Assembly: GCF_024730785.1 (NCBI RefSeq)
Contig: NZ_CP102830.1
Coordinates: 1,984,001-2,048,000 of the forward strand
DNA length: 64,000 bases
From: Pseudomonas sp. LS44
GTDB taxonomy: Bacteria; Pseudomonadota; Gammaproteobacteria; Pseudomonadales; Pseudomonadaceae
Direction of reading: 5' to 3'
In this document: piece after piece, positions 1 through 9,621 of the stretch
Layout of the letters: each line of letters starts with the position of its first letter
How positions within the stretch are numbered: the first letter of the stretch is position 1
The notes under the pieces: model-generated
What the model saw: the letters and a program-made list of their open reading frames with translations, nothing else
Database searches by the model: none
Told to the model about the DNA's origin: nothing
Translations under genes and position numbers: made by a program

Positions 1-20
1 CCTGAGTCGATCGATTCAGG
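1..20. terminator. Near-perfect 20-bp palindrome after lpxH
   Basis: The first 20 bases form an inverted repeat, CCTGA and TCAGG arms around TCGATCGA, with one mismatched pair. It overlaps the stop end of lpxH, so it could be its transcription terminator. No T-tract is visible because the window begins here, so this is only a structural observation. Confidence 0.3.
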
Positions 21-738
21 CCAGCTCAAACGGCGCTTGGTGAAAACCGCTCGCGTCGACCTGTAGCGCCCAGCCCTGTTTATCCCAGTCGCCTAAGACG
101 ATGCGTTGTGCAGCGTTGCCATTGATCTGCAGCGGATGGATGGCGGGGCGGTGCGTATGCCCGTGAATCAGCGTTTTCACCCCGCTGGCGGCCATGATAC
201 GCGGCACTTCATCCTGGGTGACGTCGGTGATTTCGCTGGCTTTCATACGCGTTTGCATGCGGCTTTCCTGGCGTAGCTTGCGAGCCAGTTTCTGTCTCGT
301 CGCTAATGGCAAGTGGCGCAAAACCCATAAGGTCAGCGGGTTGCGCAGCCAGCGACGCAGGCGCATGTATGCCGCATCCTGAGTGCACAAGCTGTCGCCA
401 TGCATGAGCAATACCGGCTCGCCGTACAGTTGGACGAGACTGGGATCGGTTAACAGTGTGCAGCCTGCTTGGCGGCAAAATTCCGCGCCAATCATGAAGT
501 CACGGTTGCCGTGCATCAGGTAAATCTGCGTGCCGCCATCGCTGAGCAGGCGCAGTGCCTGGGTGATGGAGCGTTGGAAGGGAGTCATGGCGTCGTCGCC
601 AATCCACGCCTCGAAAAAATCGCCAAGGATGTATAGCGCTTCGGCCTGGCTGGCGCGCGCGGCAAGAAAGTGCAGGAGCGCCCGGGTGATATCCGGGCGC
701 TCCTCTTCGAGATGCAGGTCGGAGATCAGCAGGATCAA
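16..738 (-). CDS. lpxH: UDP-2,3-diacylglucosamine hydrolase LpxH
   Basis: This 240-residue enzyme hydrolyses UDP-2,3-diacylglucosamine to lipid X and UMP, the fourth step of lipid A synthesis, at the inner face of the cytoplasmic membrane. The calcineurin-like metallophosphatase signature is complete: SDLHL (D7, H9), LGDFFEAW (D40), HGNRDF (N78, R79), MHGDSL and the C-terminal IHGHTH. Length matches the family. Its start overlaps the ppiB stop by 4 bp on the same strand, so the two are probably one transcript with translational coupling, as in other pseudomonads. Confidence 0.96.
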   Translation of the reverse strand: MILLISDLHLEEERPDITRALLHFLAARASQAEALYILGDFFEAWIGDDAMTPFQRSITQALRLLSDGGTQIYLMHGNRDFMIGAEFCRQAGCTLLTDPSLVQLYGEPVLLMHGDSLCTQDAAYMRLRRWLRNPLTLWVLRHLPLATRQKLARKLRQESRMQTRMKASEITDVTQDEVPRIMAASGVKTLIHGHTHRPAIHPLQINGNAAQRIVLGDWDKQGWALQVDASGFHQAPFELA

Positions 739-1229
739 GCGACGATCTCGGCCTTCTCGATGATTACGTCGTCAACCGGCACGTCCTGGTGGCCGGAGCG
801 CATCGTGGTGGCAACACCTTTGATCTTGTTCACAACATCCATGCCTTCGACGACTTCGCCGAACACGGTGTAGCCCCAGCCCTGAACGGTCGGTGCGCTG
901 TGATCGAGGAAAGTGTTGTCAGAGACGTTGATGAAAAATTGCGCGGAAGCCGAATGCGGTTCCATGGTGCGGGCCATGGCAACGGTGCCGACTTTGTTCG
1001 ATACGCCGTTGTTGGCTTCATTCTTGATGGATGCGCGAGTGGCTTTTTGTTTCATGCCTGGTTCGAAGCCGCCGCCCTGGATCATGAAGTTGCTGATTAC
1101 GCGGTGGAAAACGGTGTTGTCGTAATGACCAGCCTTCACATACTCCTCGAAGTTGGCCACGGTTTCCGGCGCTTTGTCGGCGAACAGATTGAGGGTGATG
1201 ACGCCGTAGTTGGTATGTAGTTTGATCAT
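735..1229 (-). CDS. ppiB: Peptidyl-prolyl cis-trans isomerase B (cyclophilin)
   Basis: A 164-residue cytoplasmic cyclophilin that catalyses proline isomerisation during folding. The single cyclophilin domain carries the family core: [13 protein letters not shown] (catalytic Arg region), then [16 protein letters not shown] and a Trp-containing [10 protein letters not shown]. There is no signal peptide, which separates it from periplasmic PpiA. It is the first gene of a ppiB-lpxH pair and is divergent from glnS across a roughly 120-bp gap that must hold both promoters. Confidence 0.95.
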   Translation of the reverse strand: MIKLHTNYGVITLNLFADKAPETVANFEEYVKAGHYDNTVFHRVISNFMIQGGGFEPGMKQKATRASIKNEANNGVSNKVGTVAMARTMEPHSASAQFFINVSDNTFLDHSAPTVQGWGYTVFGEVVEGMDVVNKIKGVATTMRSGHQDVPVDDVIIEKAEIVA

Positions 1230-1350
1230 GATGAAATCGCTCTATCGGAAAAATCGAAGGCCTGTCAGGGGGTTGACTGCTTCGGCTATGATAAGCGCTT
1301 TGATTTGACCGGCCTACCCTGAGCCGTGCACCAGCATTATCAAGGACATC

Positions 1351-3018
1351 ATGAGCAAGCCAGAGACTCCCGCCGCAGCAAACTTTCTCCGCCAGATCGT
1401 CCAGGCCGACCTTGAGGCCGGCAAGCATGCGAAGGTCATTACACGCTTCCCGCCGGAGCCCAATGGCTACCTGCATATCGGTCATGCCAAATCGATCTGC
1501 CTGAACTTCGGTCTGGCCAAGGAGTTTGGCGGCGATTGCCATCTGCGTTTTGACGACACCAATCCGGCCAAGGAAGACCAGGAGTACATCGACGCCATCG
1601 AGGCCGATGTGAAATGGCTGGGCTTTGAGTGGGCGGGTTCGGTGCGGTATGCCTCCAATTACTTCGACCAGCTCCATGACTGGGCTGTCGAGCTGATCAA
1701 GGCCGGCAAGGCCTATGTGGATGACCTGTCGCCGGAGCAAGCCCGTGAGTACCGCGGCAGTCTGACCGAGCCAGGCAAAAACAGTCCGTTCCGCGAGCGC
1801 AGCGTGGAGGAGAGTCTGGACCTGTTCGCGCGCATGAAAGCGGGAGAGTTCCCGGATGGTGTTCGGGCCCTGCGTGCGAAGATCGATATGGCCTCGCCGA
1901 ACATGAACCTGCGCGACCCGATCCTTTACCGCATCCGCCATGCCCATCACCATCAGACCGGCAACAAGTGGTGCATCTATCCCAGCTATGACTTCACCCA
2001 TGGTCAGTCGGATGCCATCGAAGGCATCACTCACTCGATCTGCACCCTGGAGTTCGAGGATCACCGCCCGCTCTACGAGTGGTTCCTTGAGCAGCTGCCG
2101 GTACCGGCGCAGCCGCGCCAGTACGAATTCGCCCGGCTGAACCTGAACTACACCATCACCAGCAAGCGCAAGCTCAAGCAGCTGGTCGACGAGAAACACG
2201 TCAATGGCTGGGACGACCCGCGCATGTCGACGCTGTCGGGTTTCCGTCGGCGCGGCTATACCCCGGCGTCGATCCGCAACTTCTGCGACATGATCGGCGT
2301 CAACCGTGCGGGCGGCGTTGTGGATGTGGGCATGCTCGAATTCACCATTCGTGAAGACTTGGACGCTAACGCCGCGCGCGCCATGTGCGTCCTCAAGCCG
2401 CTCAAGGTAGTCATCACCAATTACCCGGAAGATCGGGTCGAGCAGCTCGAGCTCTCCCGCCATCCCAAGCAAGATATGGGCATGCGGGTGTTGCCGTTCA
2501 GTCGTGAGATCTACATCGATGCGGGTGACTTTGAGGAAACTCCGCCGGCTGGCTACAAGCGCCTTATTCCTGGTGGCGAAGTGCGCCTGCGCGGTAGCTA
2601 TGTGATTCGCGCCGATGAAGCGATCAAGGATGCCGCCGGCAATATCGTCGAGCTGCGCTGTTCCTATGATGAAGGCACGCTGGGCAAGAACCCCGAAGGC
2701 CGCAAGGTCAAAGGCGTGATTCATTGGGTGCCGGCTGCCGAAAGCGTGGAATGCGAAGTGCGCTTGTATGACCGCCTGTTCCGCTCCGCCAACCCGGAAA
2801 AGGCGGAGGAGGGCGCTAGCTTCCTCGACAACATCAATCCTGATTCGTTAGTAGTGCTCAAGGGCTGCCGAGCTGAACCGTCACTGGCCAGCGCTGCGGC
2901 AGAGGAGCGCTTTCAGTTTGAACGGGAAGGTTATTTCTGCGTCGACAGCAAAGATTCCAAGCCGGATGCCTTGGTGTTCAACCGCACCGTGACGCTGCGT
3001 GATTCCTGGGGTCAGTAA
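1351..3018 (+). CDS. glnS: Glutamine--tRNA ligase
   Basis: Class I aminoacyl-tRNA synthetase charging tRNA-Gln in the cytoplasm. At 555 residues it has the usual length. The Rossmann catalytic domain shows [15 protein letters not shown] (HIGH motif) near residue 40 and the KMSKS-equivalent TSKRKLKQL near residue 271. The C-terminal half is the two beta-barrel anticodon-binding region. Its TAA stop at 3016-3018 is immediately followed by the cysS ATG, so the two synthetase genes are almost certainly cotranscribed. Confidence 0.98.
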   Translation: MSKPETPAAANFLRQIVQADLEAGKHAKVITRFPPEPNGYLHIGHAKSICLNFGLAKEFGGDCHLRFDDTNPAKEDQEYIDAIEADVKWLGFEWAGSVRYASNYFDQLHDWAVELIKAGKAYVDDLSPEQAREYRGSLTEPGKNSPFRERSVEESLDLFARMKAGEFPDGVRALRAKIDMASPNMNLRDPILYRIRHAHHHQTGNKWCIYPSYDFTHGQSDAIEGITHSICTLEFEDHRPLYEWFLEQLPVPAQPRQYEFARLNLNYTITSKRKLKQLVDEKHVNGWDDPRMSTLSGFRRRGYTPASIRNFCDMIGVNRAGGVVDVGMLEFTIREDLDANAARAMCVLKPLKVVITNYPEDRVEQLELSRHPKQDMGMRVLPFSREIYIDAGDFEETPPAGYKRLIPGGEVRLRGSYVIRADEAIKDAAGNIVELRCSYDEGTLGKNPEGRKVKGVIHWVPAAESVECEVRLYDRLFRSANPEKAEEGASFLDNINPDSLVVLKGCRAEPSLASAAAEERFQFEREGYFCVDSKDSKPDALVFNRTVTLRDSWGQ

Positions 3019-4404
3019 ATGTCACTTTCCATCTACAACACCCTCAGTAAGACCAAGGACGTTTTCAAACCGCTGGTCGCCAATCAGGTGCGTATGTATG
3101 TGTGCGGCATGACCGTGTATGACTTCTGTCATATCGGCCATGCCCGGGTAATGGTGGCGTTCGACGTGGTGACGCGCTGGCTGCGGCATAGCGGGTTCGA
3201 TGTCACCTACGTGCGGAACATTACCGACATCGACGACAAAATCATCAAGCGCGCCAATGAGAATGGCGAGCCATTCGAGGTGTTGGTCGAGCGCATGATT
3301 GCCGCCATGCATGAGGATGAGGCGCGTCTGTCGGTGCTGCGCCCGGACATCGAGCCGCGCGCCACCGGGCATATCGCCGGCATGCACGAGATGATCCAGG
3401 TCCTCATCGAGAAGGGCTTCGCCTATGCCCCTGGGAATGGCGATGTCTATTACCGCGTCGGCAAGTTCGTCGGTTACGGCAAACTGTCACGCAAAAAGAT
3501 CGAAGACCTGAAAATCGGCGCGCGTATCGAAGTCGATGAGATCAAAGAGGATCCACTCGATTTCGTGCTCTGGAAAGGCGTAAAGCCGGGCGAGCCGAGT
3601 TGGGAGTCGCCTTGGGGCGCAGGTCGACCTGGCTGGCATATCGAATGTTCGGTGATGTCCACCTGCTGCCTGGGTGAAACCTTCGATATCCACGGCGGCG
3701 GCCCGGACCTGGTGTTTCCGCACCATGAGAACGAGATTGCGCAGAGCGAGGCGGCTACCGGCAAGCTCTACGCCAACGCCTGGATGCATGCCGGCGCCGT
3801 GCGCGTAGATGGCGAGAAGATGTCCAAGTCGTTGGGCAACTTCTTCACCATCCGTGAAGTGCTGGAGAAGTACCATCCGGAAGTGGTGCGCTACCTGTTG
3901 GTCTCTAGTCACTACCGTAGTCCTATCAACTATTCGGAAGACAGCCTGAAAGAGGCTAAGGGAGCGCTGGAGCGCTTCTATCACGCCCTGAAAGGCCTGC
4001 CGCAAGCGGCGCCGAGCGGTGGCGAGGGCTTCGTAGCGCGTTTCGCAGCGGCAATGGACGACGACTTCAATACCCCGGAAGCTTGCGCCGTGTTGTTTGA
4101 GTTGGCTCGTGAGGTTAATCGCCTGAGGGAGGCCGATCTGCATGCTGCCGCTGGTTTGGCTGCGCGACTACGGGAGCAGGCTGGCTTGCTCGGTGTACTG
4201 CAGCTGCAGCCGGACGAGTTTCTCAAGGCTGGCGCCCAAGGCAAGGTTGACGCCGTTGAAGTCGAAGCATTGATCGCGGCGCGCCTGCAGGCCCGTGCCG
4301 AGAAGAACTGGGCCGAGTCCGACCGCATCCGTGACCAGATCACTGCGCTTGGGGTGGTGCTGGAGGATGGTAAGGGTGGAACCAGCTGGCGGTTCGCAGA
4401 GTGA
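3019..4404 (+). CDS. cysS: Cysteine--tRNA ligase
   Basis: Class I synthetase of 461 residues that charges tRNA-Cys. The N-terminal catalytic core has the zinc-ligand cysteine in YVCGMTVYD, the HIGH motif as CHIGHARVM, further zinc ligands in WHIECSVMS and [10 protein letters not shown], and [10 protein letters not shown]. The C-terminus holds the DALR anticodon-binding helices. There is no gap to glnS upstream. A strong hairpin terminator follows at about 4415. Confidence 0.98.
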   Translation: MSLSIYNTLSKTKDVFKPLVANQVRMYVCGMTVYDFCHIGHARVMVAFDVVTRWLRHSGFDVTYVRNITDIDDKIIKRANENGEPFEVLVERMIAAMHEDEARLSVLRPDIEPRATGHIAGMHEMIQVLIEKGFAYAPGNGDVYYRVGKFVGYGKLSRKKIEDLKIGARIEVDEIKEDPLDFVLWKGVKPGEPSWESPWGAGRPGWHIECSVMSTCCLGETFDIHGGGPDLVFPHHENEIAQSEAATGKLYANAWMHAGAVRVDGEKMSKSLGNFFTIREVLEKYHPEVVRYLLVSSHYRSPINYSEDSLKEAKGALERFYHALKGLPQAAPSGGEGFVARFAAAMDDDFNTPEACAVLFELAREVNRLREADLHAAAGLAARLREQAGLLGVLQLQPDEFLKAGAQGKVDAVEVEALIAARLQARAEKNWAESDRIRDQITALGVVLEDGKGGTSWRFAE

Positions 4405-4410
4405 TTGTGC

Positions 4411-4452
4411 TTCTTAAATAAAAAAGGCCGCTCGATGCGGCCTTTTTTATTT
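4411..4452. terminator. Bidirectional intrinsic terminator between cysS and folD
   Basis: The stem pairs AAAAAAGGCCGC with GCGGCCTTTTTT around a short TCGAT loop and is bounded by A and T runs on both sides. It therefore serves the converging cysS (+) and folD (-) genes. Confidence 0.9.
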
Positions 4453-4463
4453 TGTTGGCGCTC

Positions 4464-5318
4464 TCAGGAATGCAGGTGCTCAGCGGCATGCAGGGTATTT
4501 TCCAGCAGGCACGCCCGCGTCATGGGGCCAACCCCACCAGGAACGGGTGTGATCCAGCCGGCGCGGGGTAGGGCGGTCTCATATACGACGTCACCGATCA
4601 ATTTGCCGTTTTCCTGACGATTGATTCCGACATCAATGACGATTGCGCCTTCTTTGATCCATTCGCCTTTAACTAACCCAGGCTTGCCGGCTGCGACCAC
4701 CACCAGGTCGGCATTTGCGACGTGAGTGGCCAGGTCGCGCGTGAATCGGTGGGTGACTGTGACTGTGCATCCACCTAGCAGCAGTTCTAGAGCCATTGGG
4801 CGACCGACAATATTCGAAGCGCCGACCACAACCGCATTCATGCCGTATAGATTGACGCCAGTGCTCGCAAGCAACGTCATGATGCCCTTTGGGGTGCATG
4901 GGCGCAGAAGCGGAATACGCTGAGCCAATCGGCCAATATTGTACGGATGGAAGCCGTCGACATCTTTATCTGGACGGATTCGCTCGAGCAGCAGCGAGGC
5001 GTCGAGGTGTTTGGGCAGCGGTAGCTGGACGAGAATGCCGTCGATTGCCGGGTCGTCGTTCAAGCGATCGATTAGCTCGCTTAAATCCTGTTGGCTGGTT
5101 GTAGACGGCAAGTCGTACGCCCGGGATATGAAGCCTACCTCTTCGCAGTCCTTACGCTTGTGCGCGACATAAACTTGAGAGGCGGGATCTGTGCCGACGA
5201 GAATCACTGCCAGGCCGGGAGCTCGCAAACCGTGGCGACGACGCTCAGCGACACGTTGAGCGATCTGCTGGCGAAGACTGGCGGCGATCGCTTTGCCGTC
5301 GATTAATTGTGCGGTCAT
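4464..5318 (-). CDS. folD: Bifunctional methylene-THF dehydrogenase/cyclohydrolase FolD
   Basis: Cytosolic one-carbon enzyme that interconverts 5,10-methylene-THF, 5,10-methenyl-THF and 10-formyl-THF with NADP. I chose the ATG at 5318 ([12 protein letters not shown]), giving 284 residues, the family length. An upstream in-frame ATG at 5387 would add 23 non-conserved residues. Signatures include the catalytic Lys in [13 protein letters not shown], the NADP-binding [15 protein letters not shown] and the C-terminal [18 protein letters not shown]. It is a single gene, convergent with cysS. Confidence 0.97.
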   Translation of the reverse strand: MTAQLIDGKAIAASLRQQIAQRVAERRRHGLRAPGLAVILVGTDPASQVYVAHKRKDCEEVGFISRAYDLPSTTSQQDLSELIDRLNDDPAIDGILVQLPLPKHLDASLLLERIRPDKDVDGFHPYNIGRLAQRIPLLRPCTPKGIMTLLASTGVNLYGMNAVVVGASNIVGRPMALELLLGGCTVTVTHRFTRDLATHVANADLVVVAAGKPGLVKGEWIKEGAIVIDVGINRQENGKLIGDVVYETALPRAGWITPVPGGVGPMTRACLLENTLHAAEHLHS

Positions 5319-5448
5319 GCGCGTGCTGAACCATCGAAAGGGAAAGAAAAAGGACGCGCATTCTCGCATGACCTGCGGGATGGGCAAAGGCAGCGCCCTG
5401 CCAATTCCCGTAACTCCTTTATCTCGCTGAATTTTTTACGTTTTACAG

Positions 5449-5477
5449 TTGACGCGGATAGATCACCCCATTAATAT
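5449..5477 (+). promoter_or_regulatory. Sigma70 promoter for the tRNA cluster
   Basis: TTGACG at 5449-5454 and TAATAT at 5472-5477 are separated by exactly 17 bp, close to the sigma70 consensus. A GC-rich stretch (CGCCCCGC) follows the -10 box, as expected of a stringently controlled stable-RNA promoter. The predicted start is about 110 bases before tRNA-Arg, leaving a leader to be processed. Confidence 0.75.
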
Positions 5478-5593
5478 TCGCCCCGCTTGTCGAGCACAGC
5501 TAGCGCTGGGTTAGAAGGCAGGCGGATTGAAAGTTGATCCGCTAGTGCCAGAGCTTTTAATCTGTGCTTCGCGGTTGAGGTGCTGATGATTAA

Positions 5594-5670
5594 GTGCCCG
5601 TAGCTCAGCTGGATAGAGCATCCGCCTTCTAAGCGGATGGTCGCAGGTTCGAGTCCTGCCGGGTGCGCCA
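5594..5670 (+). tRNA. tRNA-Arg (anticodon TCT)
   Basis: A 77-base cloverleaf with an encoded CCA. The acceptor stem GTGCCCG pairs with CGGGTGC, the D arm starts TAGCTCAGCTGG, the anticodon loop is CTTCTAA (TCT), and the T arm is GCAGGTTCGAGTCCTGC. It reads AGA and AGG arginine codons. First of three tRNAs in the cluster. Confidence 0.97.
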
Positions 5671-5705
5671 TGAGGCTGCTTTGGCGGGTGCGATGTAAGT
5701 AAGAT

Positions 5706-5782
5706 GGTGGGCGTAGCTCAGTTGGTAGAGCGCAGGATTGTGATTCCTGTTGTCGTGGGTTCGATTCCCATCGTCCACCCCA
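5706..5782 (+). tRNA. tRNA-His (anticodon GTG)
   Basis: The acceptor stem GTGGGCG (5707-5713) pairs with CGTCCAC. A G precedes it at 5706, the extra 5' G-1 typical of tRNA-His, opposite the C discriminator. The anticodon loop TTGTGAT gives GTG, and CCA is encoded at 5780-5782. It lies 35 bp after tRNA-Arg. Confidence 0.97.
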
Positions 5783-5790
5783 TTTTTAAG

Positions 5791-5820
5791 GCGCCAGGTT
5801 CTCCGCCTGGCGTCTTGCTT
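5791..5820 (+). terminator. Hairpin between tRNA-His and tRNA-Leu
   Basis: GCGCCAGG pairs with CCTGGCGT across a seven-base loop and is followed by a T-rich CTTGCTTT. It could be an attenuating terminator or an RNase processing structure, because tRNA-Leu follows on the same strand only 13 bases later. Confidence 0.45.
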
Positions 5821-5832
5821 TAGAAGATTTTT

Positions 5833-5917
5833 GCGGACGTGGTGAAATTGGTAGACACACCAGATTTAGGTTCTGGCGCCGCAAGGTGTGAGAGTTCGAG
5901 TCTCTCCGTCCGCACCA
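5833..5917 (+). tRNA. tRNA-Leu (anticodon TAG)
   Basis: An 85-base class II tRNA. The acceptor stem GCGGACG pairs with CGTCCGC. The anticodon stem CCAGA/TCTGG encloses TTTAGGT (TAG), followed by a long variable arm (CGCCGCAAGGTG), a GAGAGTTCGAGTCTCTC T arm and an encoded CCA. It reads CUN leucine codons. Confidence 0.97.
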
Positions 5918-5961
5918 TCTTTTAGTGCTTTCCCTCCCGTTTTTAACCCGCATTCTGTGGG

Positions 5962-5990
5962 GTGACTTCTTCGATTTGACCCACTAGAAT
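5962..5990 (+). promoter_or_regulatory. Candidate sigma70 promoter of tig
   Basis: GTGACT (5962-5967) and TAGAAT (5985-5990) are spaced by 17 bp and sit about 60 bp before the tig ATG. The -35 box matches consensus at only four of six positions. Confidence 0.35.
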
Positions 5991-6051
5991 GCATGCCCTT
6001 GATTCTGGGGCTGGAAACGGCCGGCTAACGTCTGTGCAACGAGGAATATCC

Positions 6052-7362
6052 ATGCAAGTTTCTGTTGAAAATACTTCCGCTCTTGAGCGCCGCATGACAA
6101 TCGGCGTTCCCGCCGAGCGTATCGAGACTGAAGTCAACAAGCGTCTGCAGCAGACTGCGCGCCGTGCAAAGATCCCAGGTTTCCGCCCGGGTAAAGTGCC
6201 GATGAGTGTCATCCGCCAGCGTTATGAGGATGCTGCGCGTCAAGAAGCTCTGGGTGATTTGATCCAGGCCACCTTCTACGAAGCCGTCGTTGAGCAGAAA
6301 TTGAATCCGGCTGGTGCTCCGGCGGTCGAGCCGAAGACCTTCGAAAAAGGCAAGGATCTTGAATACATCGCCATCTTCGAAGTATTCCCTGAGTTCCAGG
6401 TTGGCGGTTTCGAGGCTATAGAAGTTGAGCGTCAGCAGGCTGAAGTAAGTGCTGCCGACGTCGACAACATGCTAGAAATCCTGCGCAAACAGAACACTCG
6501 CTTCGAGAGCGTTGAGCGTGCCGCGCAAAACGATGACCAGTTGAACATTGATTTCGTCGGCAAAGTCGACGGTGAAGTGTTTGCCGGTGGTTCTGCCAAA
6601 GGGACCCAGTTGGTACTTGGTTCTGGTCGGATGATTCCTGGGTTCGAAGAAGGGTTGGTCGGCGCTAAGGCTGGCGAAGAACGCGTCCTCAATCTGACTT
6701 TCCCGGCGGATTATCAGAATCTTGAGTTGGCCGGCAAGGCCGCTGAGTTTTCGGTGACAGTCAACAGCATTTCCGAGCCGAAGCTGCCGGAGTTGAATGA
6801 TGACTTCTTCGCCCTGTTCGGTATCAAGGAAGGCGGTCTCGAAGGCTTCCGTGCTGAAGTCGGTAAGAACATGGAGCGTGAGTTGCGCCAGGCCATCAAG
6901 TCCAAGGTGAAGAACCAAGTGATGGACGGATTGGTCGCAGCCAACTCCATTGAGGTTCCGAAAGCCTTGATTGGTAACGAAGTCGACCGCCTTCGCGTTC
7001 AGGCTGTCCAGCAGTTCGGCGGCAATATCAAGCCGGATCAGCTTCCTGCCGAGCTGTTCGAAGAGCAGGCTAAGCGCCGAGTTGTGCTGGGTCTGATCGT
7101 GGCTGAGGTGGTTAAGCAGTTTGAGCTGAAGCCGGATGAAAATCGCGTTCGCGAGCTGATCCAAGAAATGGCTTCCGCCTATCAAGAGCCGGAGCAGGTT
7201 GTAGCCTGGTACTACAAAAACGACCAGCAGATGAACGAAGTGCGTTCGGTTGTGCTGGAAGAGCAAGTTGTAGATACTGTTCTGCAGAAGGCCAAAGTGA
7301 CCGACAAGCAGGTCTCTTACGAAGAAGCGGTCAAGCCTGCGGATGCTCCGCAAGCGTCCTGA
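6052..7362 (+). CDS. tig: Trigger factor chaperone
   Basis: Ribosome-bound chaperone and prolyl isomerase that meets nascent chains at the exit tunnel. The start at 6052 ([14 protein letters not shown]) follows a GAGGAA ribosome site and gives 436 residues, the usual length. An in-frame ATG 63 bp upstream encodes non-conserved sequence. Visible domains are the N-terminal ribosome-binding domain with GFRPGKVP near residue 44, the FKBP-like PPIase domain at about 150-245, and the C-terminal helical arms. It heads the tig-clpP-clpX-lon block, and a hairpin separates it from clpP. Confidence 0.97.
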   Translation: MQVSVENTSALERRMTIGVPAERIETEVNKRLQQTARRAKIPGFRPGKVPMSVIRQRYEDAARQEALGDLIQATFYEAVVEQKLNPAGAPAVEPKTFEKGKDLEYIAIFEVFPEFQVGGFEAIEVERQQAEVSAADVDNMLEILRKQNTRFESVERAAQNDDQLNIDFVGKVDGEVFAGGSAKGTQLVLGSGRMIPGFEEGLVGAKAGEERVLNLTFPADYQNLELAGKAAEFSVTVNSISEPKLPELNDDFFALFGIKEGGLEGFRAEVGKNMERELRQAIKSKVKNQVMDGLVAANSIEVPKALIGNEVDRLRVQAVQQFGGNIKPDQLPAELFEEQAKRRVVLGLIVAEVVKQFELKPDENRVRELIQEMASAYQEPEQVVAWYYKNDQQMNEVRSVVLEEQVVDTVLQKAKVTDKQVSYEEAVKPADAPQAS

Positions 7363-7384
7363 TCCTCACCTCGTTCGAGCACCC

Positions 7385-7412
7385 CATAAGCCAGCCTTCG
7401 CGCTGGCTTATG
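7385..7412 (+). terminator. Hairpin between tig and clpP
   Basis: A perfect 11-bp stem, CATAAGCCAGC paired with GCTGGCTTATG around CTTCGC, is followed by CGTCTTTG. It probably partially terminates tig transcription before clpP. Confidence 0.65.
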
Positions 7413-7451
7413 CGTCTTTGAGACATGACTATTAGGGAGTGACCGTTGGAC

Positions 7452-8093
7452 ATGTCGCGTAATCTATTCATGCAGCAAATGCCCGAGATCCAAGCCGCTG
7501 GTGGCCTGGTGCCTATGGTGGTTGAGCAGTCGGCGCGCGGAGAGCGCGCTTATGACATTTATTCGCGCTTGTTGAAGGAGCGAGTCATTTTCTTGGTGGG
7601 CCAAGTCGAAGACTACATGGCTAATCTGGTAGTGGCTCAGCTGCTGTTCCTCGAAGCTGAGAATCCAGATAAAGACATTCATCTTTACATCAATTCTCCC
7701 GGTGGTTCAGTCACTGCGGGAATGTCTATTTATGACACCATGCAGTTTATCAAGCCTGACGTTTCCACCATCTGCATCGGGCAGGCATGCAGCATGGGTG
7801 CTTTGCTTCTAGCTGGTGGTGCCGCTAATAAGCGTTATTGCCTGCCGCATTCGCGGATGATGATTCACCAGCCACTGGGCGGCTTCCAGGGTCAGGCCTC
7901 TGATATCGAAATTCATGCTCGAGAAATTCTCACCATTCGCGAGCGCTTGAACAAGATTCTTGCTGACCACACCGGTCAGCCGATCGAGGTCATTGCCCGC
8001 GATACGGATCGAGACAATTTCATGAGTGGCGATGATGCCGTCAAATACGGTCTTATCGATCAGGTTCTCAACAAGCGCCAGCTTTCCGCCTAA
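7452..8093 (+). CDS. clpP: ATP-dependent Clp protease proteolytic subunit
   Basis: Self-compartmentalised serine protease forming a tetradecamer that works with ClpX and ClpA. The Ser nucleophile lies in [13 protein letters not shown] and the His in [11 protein letters not shown], completing the triad with an Asp later in the chain. The ATG at 7452 gives the family-standard 213 residues beginning MSRN. An in-frame TTG at 7446 sits at a better distance (6 bp) from AGGGAG at 7434-7439 than the ATG does (12 bp), so a two-residue longer product is possible. clpX follows about 100 bp downstream. Confidence 0.97.
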   Translation: MSRNLFMQQMPEIQAAGGLVPMVVEQSARGERAYDIYSRLLKERVIFLVGQVEDYMANLVVAQLLFLEAENPDKDIHLYINSPGGSVTAGMSIYDTMQFIKPDVSTICIGQACSMGALLLAGGAANKRYCLPHSRMMIHQPLGGFQGQASDIEIHAREILTIRERLNKILADHTGQPIEVIARDTDRDNFMSGDDAVKYGLIDQVLNKRQLSA

Positions 8094-8199
8094 GTGCTGC
8101 ATTGTGTGGGTCACCGCAAGCTGACCCGCTGTGCGGGGTTGAAAACGCCCGCGTTTGCCTTCATCTTGTGTTTCAAGCCTACCGGATTGGATTGATCGA

Positions 8200-9480
8200 A
8201 TGACTGACACCCGCAACGGCGAGGACAACGGCAAATTGCTTTATTGCTCCTTCTGCGGCAAAAGCCAGCATGAAGTGCGTAAATTGATTGCCGGGCCCTC
8301 GGTCTTTATCTGCGACGAGTGCGTCGACCTGTGTAACGACATCATCCGCGAGGAGGTGCAAGAAGCCCAGGCCGAGAGCAGTGCGCATAAGCTTCCCGCC
8401 CCGAAAGAAATCAGCAGTATCTTGGACCAATATGTCATCGGTCAGGAGCGCGCGAAAAAAATTCTGGCAGTAGCGGTATACAACCACTACAAGCGTCTAA
8501 ATCATCGCGACAAGAAAGATGATGTCGAACTAGGCAAAAGCAATATTTTGCTGATTGGACCGACTGGCTCTGGTAAGACGTTATTGGCTGAAACACTAGC
8601 GCGCTTGCTGAATGTGCCATTCACAATTGCCGATGCGACGACTTTGACCGAAGCAGGTTATGTCGGTGAAGACGTTGAAAACATTATTCAGAAACTGCTG
8701 CAGAAATGTGATTACGATGTGGAAAAAGCCCAGATGGGTATCGTCTACATTGATGAAATCGATAAGATCTCTCGTAAATCCGATAATCCATCGATTACCC
8801 GCGATGTTTCGGGTGAAGGCGTCCAGCAAGCATTGTTGAAGCTGATAGAAGGCACGGTAGCGTCGGTTCCGCCTCAAGGTGGTCGGAAACATCCGCAGCA
8901 GGAATTCTTGCAGGTCGATACCCGCAATATTTTGTTTATTTGTGGCGGCGCATTTTCTGGGCTGGAAAAAGTCATTCACGGTCGTTCGACCAAGGGTGGT
9001 ATTGGTTTTAATGCTGAGGTGCGCAGCACGGATTTGGGTAAAAAAGTTGGCGAATCCTTGCGCCAAGTCGAGCCTGACGACCTGGTCAAATTTGGGTTGA
9101 TTCCAGAGTTTGTTGGACGTCTGCCTGTCATTGCTACTTTGGACGAGCTCGACGAGGCTGCATTGATGCAGATTCTCACCGAGCCGAAGAATGCGCTGAC
9201 CAAGCAGTACGCCAAGTTATTTGAAATGGAAGGTGTGGACCTGGAGTTTCGTGCAGATGCTCTGCGCTCTGTCGCTCACAGAGCGCTAGAACGGAAGACT
9301 GGTGCCCGAGGTCTGCGCTCGATCCTGGAAGGAGTGCTTCTCGATACTATGTATGACATTCCCTCGCAATCGGATGTCAGCAAGGTAGTGATCGATGAGA
9401 GCGTGATTGCCGGAACCTCCAAGCCTTTGCTGATTTATGAGAATACCGATCAACCCGCAAAGGCTGCGCCTGAAGCGTAA
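8200..9480 (+). CDS. clpX: ATP-dependent Clp protease ATP-binding subunit ClpX
   Basis: AAA+ unfoldase that feeds substrates to ClpP. I chose the ATG at 8200 ([12 protein letters not shown]), giving 426 residues. The upstream in-frame ATG at 8155 is not conserved. The N-terminal C4 zinc-binding domain reads [11 protein letters not shown] then CDECVDLC. The AAA+ module has Walker A GPTGSGKT, the pore loop GYVGED, Walker [10 protein letters not shown], and an IGF-type ClpP-docking loop in [13 protein letters not shown] terminator follows directly. Confidence 0.98.
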   Translation: MTDTRNGEDNGKLLYCSFCGKSQHEVRKLIAGPSVFICDECVDLCNDIIREEVQEAQAESSAHKLPAPKEISSILDQYVIGQERAKKILAVAVYNHYKRLNHRDKKDDVELGKSNILLIGPTGSGKTLLAETLARLLNVPFTIADATTLTEAGYVGEDVENIIQKLLQKCDYDVEKAQMGIVYIDEIDKISRKSDNPSITRDVSGEGVQQALLKLIEGTVASVPPQGGRKHPQQEFLQVDTRNILFICGGAFSGLEKVIHGRSTKGGIGFNAEVRSTDLGKKVGESLRQVEPDDLVKFGLIPEFVGRLPVIATLDELDEAALMQILTEPKNALTKQYAKLFEMEGVDLEFRADALRSVAHRALERKTGARGLRSILEGVLLDTMYDIPSQSDVSKVVIDESVIAGTSKPLLIYENTDQPAKAAPEA

Positions 9481-9493
9481 CACTAGCTACAAA

Positions 9494-9520
9494 ACAAGGG
9501 GCCTGCGGGCCCCTTTGTTT
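9494..9520 (+). terminator. Intrinsic terminator after clpX
   Basis: The stem AAGGGGCC/GGGCCCCTT with a TGC loop is followed by TGTTTTT. It separates clpPX transcription from lon, which has its own heat-shock-type promoter. Confidence 0.85.
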
Positions 9521-9534
9521 TTCCAGCCGAAGCG

Positions 9535-9563
9535 CTTGTTTTTTCTTGGAGCTACCCCCATCT
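9535..9563 (+). promoter_or_regulatory. Sigma32 heat-shock-type promoter of lon
   Basis: CTTGTT at 9535-9540 (consensus CTTGAA) and CCCCATCT at 9556-9563 (consensus CCCCATNT, full match) are 15 bp apart. They lie about 60 bp before the lon ATG and just past the clpX terminator. The position fits the known RpoH control of lon in gamma-proteobacteria. Confidence 0.75.
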
Positions 9564-9621
9564 TAGGTCGAGGGGTACTCCCATCCGTTCACGGCCAGAT
9601 GGCCGCCGTAGAGCCGAAATC

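Noticed and set aside
1018..2724. A 568-codon minus-strand frame across ppiB and glnS
   Set aside because: Antisense to glnS and overlapping ppiB in another frame; the composition is typical of GC-rich shadow frames.
5471..5671. A 66-codon minus-strand frame beginning MAHPAGLEPATIRLEG
   Set aside because: It is the antisense of tRNA-Arg, a well-known false protein prediction; no ribosome site or independent support.
7382..7389. CCCCATAA before clpP as a sigma32 -10 element
   Set aside because: No CTTGAA-like -35 lies 13-17 bp upstream, and the motif is part of the tig-clpP hairpin.
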